A stretch of 19,143 bases of DNA from an uncultured Prevotella sp. (GTDB lineage Bacteria; Bacteroidota; Bacteroidia; Bacteroidales; Bacteroidaceae), in NCBI GenBank assembly GCA_900552675.1, contig USAI01000041.1:1-19143 (forward strand). The letters are read 5' to 3'. A model generated the notes under the pieces. That model was not told where the DNA came from. It was given only the letters and a program-made list of their open reading frames with translations, and ran no database searches. Made by a program: the position numbers and the translations under genes. Positions 15,436 through 19,143 of this stretch are shown piece by piece (within the stretch, counting starts at the first letter, position 1; each line of letters begins with the position of its first letter).

Positions 15436-15831
15436 TTATTTGTCTTCAGCATCGAGCAATTCTTCCAAAAACTCTGACGCGTCGGCCACACAAAGTGGGC
15501 ACTCGCGAAGCACCTCACCAGTGCCTACACCCTTCAACAGTTTGCACTGTGTAGCGCCATTGCGCTGCTGAAACTTGTTCATCATCACGCGCATGCCCTT
15601 CATAGCCTTGGCACGGTCTTTCACAGCAAGGCCGTAGACGATGCCAGCGCCCACCAGCGCGCCACACGTTCCCTCCATGTTGCCCATACCAGCGGCAAAG
15701 CTGTTACCCACATTTCTTATTATCTCCTCATCAAGACCAGTAAAGTCGTGATACGTGCAGCACACAGCCTGTGTGCAGTTGTGCGAGCCGCAAGCTTTCT
15801 TAGCGGCAGCAATATCTTTTCTGCTTTCCAT
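15436..15831 (-). CDS. C_GCxxG_C_C family protein
   Basis: This 131-residue protein belongs to the C_GCxxG_C_C family (also written C_GCAxxG_C_C), thought to be redox-active but without a firm function. The pattern is C14, C19 and C24-C25 in ACGSHNCTQAVCC, GMGNMEGTCGALVGAG with C56, C96, and CPLC (C111, C114). The start at 15831 (MESRKD) is preferred over one 19 codons upstream because the upstream residues look non-conserved and the frame there crosses a promoter box. It is the first gene of the minus-strand cassette with the Fe-S type protein, thioredoxin and OxyR. Confidence 0.88.
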   Translation of the reverse strand: MESRKDIAAAKKACGSHNCTQAVCCTYHDFTGLDEEIIRNVGNSFAAGMGNMEGTCGALVGAGIVYGLAVKDRAKAMKGMRVMMNKFQQRNGATQCKLLKGVGTGEVLRECPLCVADASEFLEELLDAEDK

Positions 15832-15855
15832 ATTTTCTGTTGTTATTATCTTCTG

Positions 15856-15863
15856 CAAAGATA
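15856..15863 (-). promoter_or_regulatory. Second, proximal -7 box of the redox cassette
   Basis: TATCTTTG on the minus strand (15856-15863) is a full TAnnTTTG match 24 nt before the ATG at 15831. A clear TTTG at the right distance is lacking (CTTG at 15886-15889, spacer 22), and a dyad covers that region. Confidence 0.4.
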
Positions 15864-15880
15864 GTGCAAACCGAACGCAG

Positions 15881-15903
15881 AATATCAAGCTTGCTTGAAT
15901 ATT
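15881..15903. promoter_or_regulatory. Imperfect dyad, possible operator
   Basis: AATATCAAGC (15881-15890) and GCTTGAATATT (15893-15903) are inverted copies around TT, with one extra A in the right arm. It lies where the -33 box of the proximal promoter would be, so a bound regulator could block or help that promoter. No regulator was identified. Confidence 0.4.
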
Positions 15904-15928
15904 ATGCTGAGGTGTAGCCTATCTTTTG

Positions 15929-15960
15929 CAAAGATATACTTTTTATGATAGACAAACAAA
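15929..15960 (-). promoter_or_regulatory. Main promoter of the redox cassette
   Basis: On the minus strand, TTTG (15957-15960), a 20-nt spacer and TATCTTTG (15929-15936) form a full Bacteroidetes promoter match. It sits directly next to the OxyR-like sites at 15959-15994. The leader to the ATG at 15831 would be about 90 nt. Confidence 0.7.
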
Positions 15961-15994
15961 TGTTTTTATCTATACAATGATAGATTTTAGCTAT
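15959..15994. promoter_or_regulatory. Putative OxyR binding region
   Basis: ATAGATTTTAGCTAT (15980-15994) fits the E. coli OxyR half-site consensus ATAGnTnnnAnCTAT at every fixed position. AATGTTTTTATCTAT (15959-15973) fits it at all but two, and is separated by 6 nt (7 in E. coli). The pair abuts the -33 box of the cassette promoter, the usual place for OxyR activation. Site recognition by this OxyR is inferred. Confidence 0.6.
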
Positions 15995-16276
15995 TGACAA
16001 CAAGAAACAATTGCAAGAGTTAACCTATGATAGAACACAGTTTTTCCTTACTCAACAAAGATTTTCAAGCAGAAAGCCTTTGTTTACAATAAATATTTGT
16101 AACTTTACAAACAGAATTGGTTTTGGCCCTTTCTAAGACATCGTTGAAAAATTAAGCATTCGCTATTATTTCGCGTTTAGCCAAGAGCGTCGGAAACTCA
16201 TTTGGAATAACAAGCACGGAAATAATATGTGACAGGTGGCTCGTATACGTATGTTTCGTATAAAGGTTTCCTTGAT

Positions 16277-16333
16277 GGTAATTAATAAAGCAATGCATAC
16301 ACGCTATAGGCGTGGTGCATTCTTATAATTACC
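16277..16333. repeat. Long imperfect hairpin
   Basis: GGTAATT (16277-16283) pairs with AATTACC (16327-16333). Inner ATAAAG/CTTAT, AATGCA/TGCATT and CACGC/GCGTG stems with small bulges lead to a TATAG loop. It is the first of four successive hairpins before the methyltransferase gene. Confidence 0.7.
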
Positions 16334-16335
16334 CC

Positions 16336-16403
16336 GGGGCTCCTTCCGACGCCGCCCCGTGCTAAACGCGATAAGAGGCATCACGCCCTTTTTGCGTCTT
16401 AGC
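16336..16403. repeat. Two further hairpins in the methyltransferase leader
   Basis: GGGGC (16336-16340) pairs with GCCCC (16354-16358). GCTAAACGC (16361-16369) pairs with GCGT plus TTAGC (16394-16403) with one bulged C, and a weaker inner AAGAGGC/GCCCTTT stem. Confidence 0.5.
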
Positions 16404-16405
16404 GG

Positions 16406-16447
16406 ATTGATAGTTGTATGCCGATGTCGTATACTATAACTATCAAT
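16406..16447. repeat. 10-bp perfect inverted repeat just before the methyltransferase
   Basis: ATTGATAGTT (16406-16415) and AACTATCAAT (16438-16447) are perfect inverted copies 22 bp apart, with inner GTAT/ATAC. The right arm ends 7 bp before the ATG at 16455. It could be an operator, an RNA hairpin masking translation, or a recombination site. Confidence 0.7.
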
Positions 16448-16454
16448 CATACTT

Positions 16455-17525
16455 ATGGCAAACAAGAATTTAAACGCTGCGAAAGTAGCGAAGAAGGACG
16501 AGTTTTATACTCAGCTTTCTGACATTGAACGCGAGTTGCAGCATTATTGGCCGCATTTTCGTGGTAAGGTGGTGCTCTGCAATTGTGATGACCCTTACGA
16601 GAGTAATTTCTTTAAGTATTTTGCGCTTCGGTTCAATCAACTCGGACTGAAGAAGCTAATATGCACCTGTTATAATGGCTCACCCGTACAAGGCAATGAA
16701 CTCATATTACATTTTGAAGGTTTTGAAGATGAACCCACCAAAGTAGCATATAAAGTAGAAATAACAGAGGTAAAGGACGAAAATGGCGATGGTGCTGTTG
16801 ACCTATCAGACGTGCGATATCTTCTTCAAAACAACAAAAACGTTATGTCAACATTGAAGACAGGCGACTTCCGCTCACAAGAGTGTATCGACTTACTTAA
16901 AGAAGCAGATATTGTTGTAACCAATCCGCCATTCTCACTATTCCGTGAATATATTGGACAATTAATGGAATATGGTAAGAAATTTTTAATTGTTGGTCGA
17001 CAAATGAATATAACATACAAAGAATTCTTTCCATTAATTCAAAAAAACAAAGTTTGGCTTGGGTATGGTTTTAAAGGGGCTGCCGCTCATTTTATAACTC
17101 CTTATGAAGATATTGCAACAGCAGGAGACCACAGGAAAGGAATGGTTAGAGTTTCTGGTGTTACATGGTTTACCAATTTAGAGATACCCAAGCGTAACGA
17201 AGAACTTGATTTAGTATGTCATTACACACCTGATGAATACCCAAAATATGATAACTATGATGCTATTGATGTAAACCGAACACAAAACATACCATATGAC
17301 TATGATGGTATAATGGGGGTTCCTTTAACTTTCCTGGATAAATATTGTCCAAACCAATTTGAAATAATTTGGCAAGCAAGTGGAAACACGCGAGCTTCCG
17401 CCCCGAAAGAGATTTTAAAAGAAGTGGGATACAGCATTCATCCAGAAGATAGAGGAGGCTGCGCGGTTGTAAAAGGAAAGCGACAATTTACAAGAATATT
17501 TATTCGTCGAACCCCTAAAGAATAA
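16455..17525 (+). CDS. EcoRI-family adenine-specific DNA methyltransferase
   Basis: This 356-residue protein strongly resembles M.EcoRI-type adenine-N6 methyltransferases: KKDEFYTQLSDIEREL (13-28), GKVVLCNCDDPYESNFFKYF (37-56), and the catalytic NPPF at 157-160 within VVTNPPFSLFREY. It should transfer a methyl from S-adenosylmethionine to adenine in a specific DNA site. The family tie does not prove a GAATTC target. No EcoRI-like nuclease gene is next to it; a DUF262-HNH gene follows after 12 nt. Base use is more AT-rich than in the flanking housekeeping genes, most so after about 16960, in line with horizontal transfer. Confidence 0.92.
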   Translation: MANKNLNAAKVAKKDEFYTQLSDIERELQHYWPHFRGKVVLCNCDDPYESNFFKYFALRFNQLGLKKLICTCYNGSPVQGNELILHFEGFEDEPTKVAYKVEITEVKDENGDGAVDLSDVRYLLQNNKNVMSTLKTGDFRSQECIDLLKEADIVVTNPPFSLFREYIGQLMEYGKKFLIVGRQMNITYKEFFPLIQKNKVWLGYGFKGAAAHFITPYEDIATAGDHRKGMVRVSGVTWFTNLEIPKRNEELDLVCHYTPDEYPKYDNYDAIDVNRTQNIPYDYDGIMGVPLTFLDKYCPNQFEIIWQASGNTRASAPKEILKEVGYSIHPEDRGGCAVVKGKRQFTRIFIRRTPKE

Positions 17526-17537
17526 TTTAGTTGCCTT

Positions 17538-18662
17538 ATGATGACAATCAAGCAATTAGAGGTAACCGTTGGCGAGATAACCAACGGTTATATCAATAGT
17601 GAAGAACAAGGCGTGCGTGGTTATGGCGGGTTGCTTGACATCCGTCCACCTTACCAGCGCGAGTTTATTTATAACGAAAAAGAACAGATAGCCGTTATCA
17701 CCACTGTACTTAAAGGTTATCCGCTAAACGTTATGTATTGGGTGAAGCGTAGCGAAGATGCTGAGTGCCCATACGAAGTGATGGATGGACAGCAACGCAC
17801 CCTATCGCTTTGCCAATATGTAGCAGGCACATTCGCCTACGACTTCAAAAATTTCTTCAACCAGCCTGCCGACATACGGAAAAAGATACTCGACTATAAA
17901 CTAACCGTGTATGTATGTGAGGGCGAAGAGTCGGAAAAGTTAGAATGGTTTCAAACCATCAACATTGCTGGTAAGCCATTAAACGAGCAAGAAATTCGTA
18001 ATGCGATATACGCAGGCCCTTTCGTGAGCGATGCCAAGCGACATTTTTCTAAAACCAATTGTGGTGCATACCGATTAGGAAAAGATTTAGTAAATGGAAC
18101 GCCTATTCGTCAAGACTTTTTAAAAAAGGCATTAGAATGGATGGCCGACCATGAAACACGTAATGGTAAACCACAAACAGCGGTTGGGTATATGTCAGCA
18201 CATCAACACGACCTTAGCGCTGGCCCACTATGGTCATACTTTCAAAACGTTCTAAACTGGGCTATATCTACCTTCAACATAAAGAAATTTAAGAAAATCA
18301 TGAAGGGCATTGATTGGGCCAAGTTTTACGACGAATTTCATGAACAAGCGCTCGACATCAACGATATGGAGAAGCGTATTGCCGACTTAATAGGCGATGA
18401 CGAAATACAAAAGCAGTTAGGCATTATTCCTTATGTTTTAACGGGCGATGAGCATTATCTCGACCTTCGTTCTTTCCCTGAAAAGATAAAACTTGCTGTA
18501 TGGGAAAAGCAAGAACACAAATGCGCCATGTGCGGTAAAGAATTTGATATTGAATTTATGGAGGGCGACCACATTACCCCTTGGCGTGAAAAAGGAAGAA
18601 CTGTCATTGAAAATTGCCAAATGCTGTGCCGAGAGTGTAACCGAAGGAAAGGCGGAAAATAA
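17538..18662 (+). CDS. DUF262 domain protein with C-terminal HNH nuclease domain
   Basis: This 374-residue protein has an N-terminal DUF262 (GmrS/ParB-like) domain: LDIRPPYQREFIYNEKEQ (33-50), then VMDGQQRTLSL with D83-G84-Q85-Q86-R87, a motif linked to NTP use in GmrSD, SspE and related defence proteins. The C-terminus is an HNH nuclease: CAMC (329-332), GDHITPW with D344-H345, N359, and CRECN (364-368), giving four zinc cysteines and the catalytic His/Asn pair. It starts 12 nt after the methyltransferase, so the two form an operon. It may cut DNA lacking, or carrying, the partner's methylation; which one is unknown. It differs from GmrSD in having HNH in place of DUF1524. Confidence 0.9.
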   Translation: MMTIKQLEVTVGEITNGYINSEEQGVRGYGGLLDIRPPYQREFIYNEKEQIAVITTVLKGYPLNVMYWVKRSEDAECPYEVMDGQQRTLSLCQYVAGTFAYDFKNFFNQPADIRKKILDYKLTVYVCEGEESEKLEWFQTINIAGKPLNEQEIRNAIYAGPFVSDAKRHFSKTNCGAYRLGKDLVNGTPIRQDFLKKALEWMADHETRNGKPQTAVGYMSAHQHDLSAGPLWSYFQNVLNWAISTFNIKKFKKIMKGIDWAKFYDEFHEQALDINDMEKRIADLIGDDEIQKQLGIIPYVLTGDEHYLDLRSFPEKIKLAVWEKQEHKCAMCGKEFDIEFMEGDHITPWREKGRTVIENCQMLCRECNRRKGGK

Positions 18663-18704
18663 TTAAAACCTTATGTGTCCTTATAAATAGTAAGCCCACC
18701 TTCT

Positions 18705-18744
18705 TATCTATATTATTTATAACAACAACGCTAATATATAGATA
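18705..18744. repeat. AT-rich inverted repeat after the DUF262-HNH gene
   Basis: TATCTATATTA (18705-18715) and TAATATATAGATA (18732-18744) are inverted copies, the right one with two extra bases. The hairpin lies about 40 bp after the stop at 18662. It lacks a clear T tract, so a terminator role is uncertain. Confidence 0.55.
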
Positions 18745-18751
18745 ACAATGC

Positions 18752-18838
18752 TAGCAACAAGGGAACAACAAAAGACAATATTATGATCTTTTATTATATT
18801 ATTAAGAATGTTGTTTTTTTATTGTTCCCTTGTTGTTA
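18752..18838. repeat. 87-bp element bounded by 17-bp inverted repeats
   Basis: TAGCAACAAGGGAACAA (18752-18768) and TTGTTCCCTTGTTGTTA (18822-18838) are inverted copies with one mismatch in 17. The 53-bp centre is AT-rich with no gene. It lies between the convergent DUF262-HNH gene and the small gene at the right end. It could be a tiny non-autonomous element, the edge of an island or a shared transcription end. Confidence 0.7.
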
Positions 18839-18848
18839 CAAATGTTGT

Positions 18849-19067
18849 TTACTCAATGCCCCTACGTTCACATTCGTCACGCAGGGCATACAGATAATAG
18901 CTGCGCTCTTGCGTCCAGCCACGGTAACGTTGCTCTCGTTTTGTTTTCTCGCGCAGTTCGTCATCGGTGCATGCCGCCAACAGGTTGGCATAAACCATTA
19001 TTCTCAACTGGGCATACTGCCATACGTTGTCAACACTCGTTTTGTTTGAATTGTTTTTTGAACTCAT
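18849..19067 (-). CDS. Unrecognised 72-residue protein
   Basis: I do not recognise this protein. From the ATG at 19067 it has a Ser/Asn/Lys-rich start (MSSKNNSNKTSVDN), a short hydrophobic stretch (LRIMVYANLLAAC), and a highly charged half (DDELREKTKREQRYRGW, ending ECERRGIE) likely to be helical and basic. There is no signal peptide. The start follows an A-rich stretch, and an earlier in-frame ATG at 19097 would add ten residues. It overlaps an opposite-strand open frame that is hydrophobic and Cys-rich and looks less real. Small DNA-binding or accessory roles are possible, but nothing here shows them. Confidence 0.55.
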   Translation of the reverse strand: MSSKNNSNKTSVDNVWQYAQLRIMVYANLLAACTDDELREKTKREQRYRGWTQERSYYLYALRDECERRGIE

Positions 19068-19143
19068 AAAGATAAATATTTTAAGTTGAACATTCACTTA
19101 CACATCCTTTTACCACCTCATTACCGGCAGCAGTTTCCATTAC

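Larger units (their letters stand above)
15832..16454. other. Large intergenic region: redox promoters on the left, structured segment on the right
   Basis: This is 623 bp between divergent units. The left part (15856-15994) holds two -7 boxes for the minus-strand cassette, a dyad and OxyR-like sites. 15995-16243 holds a possible plus-strand promoter (TTTG at 16079, TAACTTTA at 16100, spacer 17 nt; weak) and no convincing gene. 16244-16447 is dense in inverted repeats. Stops break all frames; short open stretches at 16150-16325 have no start or recognisable family. Confidence 0.7.

Noticed and set aside
16150..16325. Possible small protein or gene remnant before the methyltransferase
   Set aside because: Several frames stay open for 20-35 codons with protein-like runs, but none has a good start and I recognise no family.
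16455..17525. Assigning GAATTC as the methyltransferase target
   Set aside because: Family membership does not fix the site. GAATTC occurs at 4681, 13147 and 17022 (inside the gene itself), which is neither for nor against.
18783..19049. Plus-strand 88-codon frame at the right end
   Set aside because: It begins inside the 87-bp inverted-repeat element, is hydrophobic and Cys-rich without a family, and overlaps the more protein-like minus-strand 72-residue gene.

Overview
The window looks like a chromosomal segment of a Bacteroidales bacterium, most likely Prevotella or a close relative. Three things point there. Promoters have the Bacteroidetes form (TTTG, about 19-20 nt, then TAnnTTTG). Start codons are preceded by A-rich leaders and not by Shine-Dalgarno sequences. 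A secreted protease carries a type IX secretion sorting domain. No rRNA, tRNA or CRISPR array was seen.

Layout, left to right. 65-4285 (minus strand): trmD, an M48 metallopeptidase lipoprotein, an intergenic array of alternating inverted repeats, and a subtilisin-like S8 protease. 4504-7467 (plus): a SlyD-type FKBP prolyl isomerase with a Cys/His tail, aroC, and a secreted endonuclease/exonuclease/phosphatase-fold protein; between the last two lie a good promoter and a terminator-like hairpin. 7746-12967 (plus): ffh, folD, a 65-residue TPR protein, and a tightly packed four-gene 2-oxoacid:ferredoxin oxidoreductase operon (ferredoxin, alpha, beta, gamma). 12968-14005: the C-terminal remnant of an OmpA-like gene, a strong bidirectional terminator, an NlpE-like lipoprotein on the minus strand, and a 16-bp tandem repeat array.

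14006-15994 (minus) is a four-gene redox cassette: a C_GCxxG_C_C protein, a 51-residue Cys-rich Fe-S type protein, thioredoxin, and OxyR with both peroxide-sensing cysteines. A 15-bp site matching the E. coli OxyR consensus, plus a second partial site, abuts a well-formed promoter upstream of this cassette. This suggests that OxyR controls its own operon.

16140-18840 is the accessory part. A region dense in inverted repeats (four consecutive hairpins) leads into an EcoRI-family adenine methyltransferase, followed 12 nt later by a DUF262 protein with a C-terminal HNH nuclease domain. Two inverted repeats follow, one bounding an 87-bp segment. The gene pair is best read as a compact DNA modification plus nuclease defence system whose specificity and logic cannot be told from sequence. 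A 72-residue unrecognised protein lies on the minus strand at the right end.
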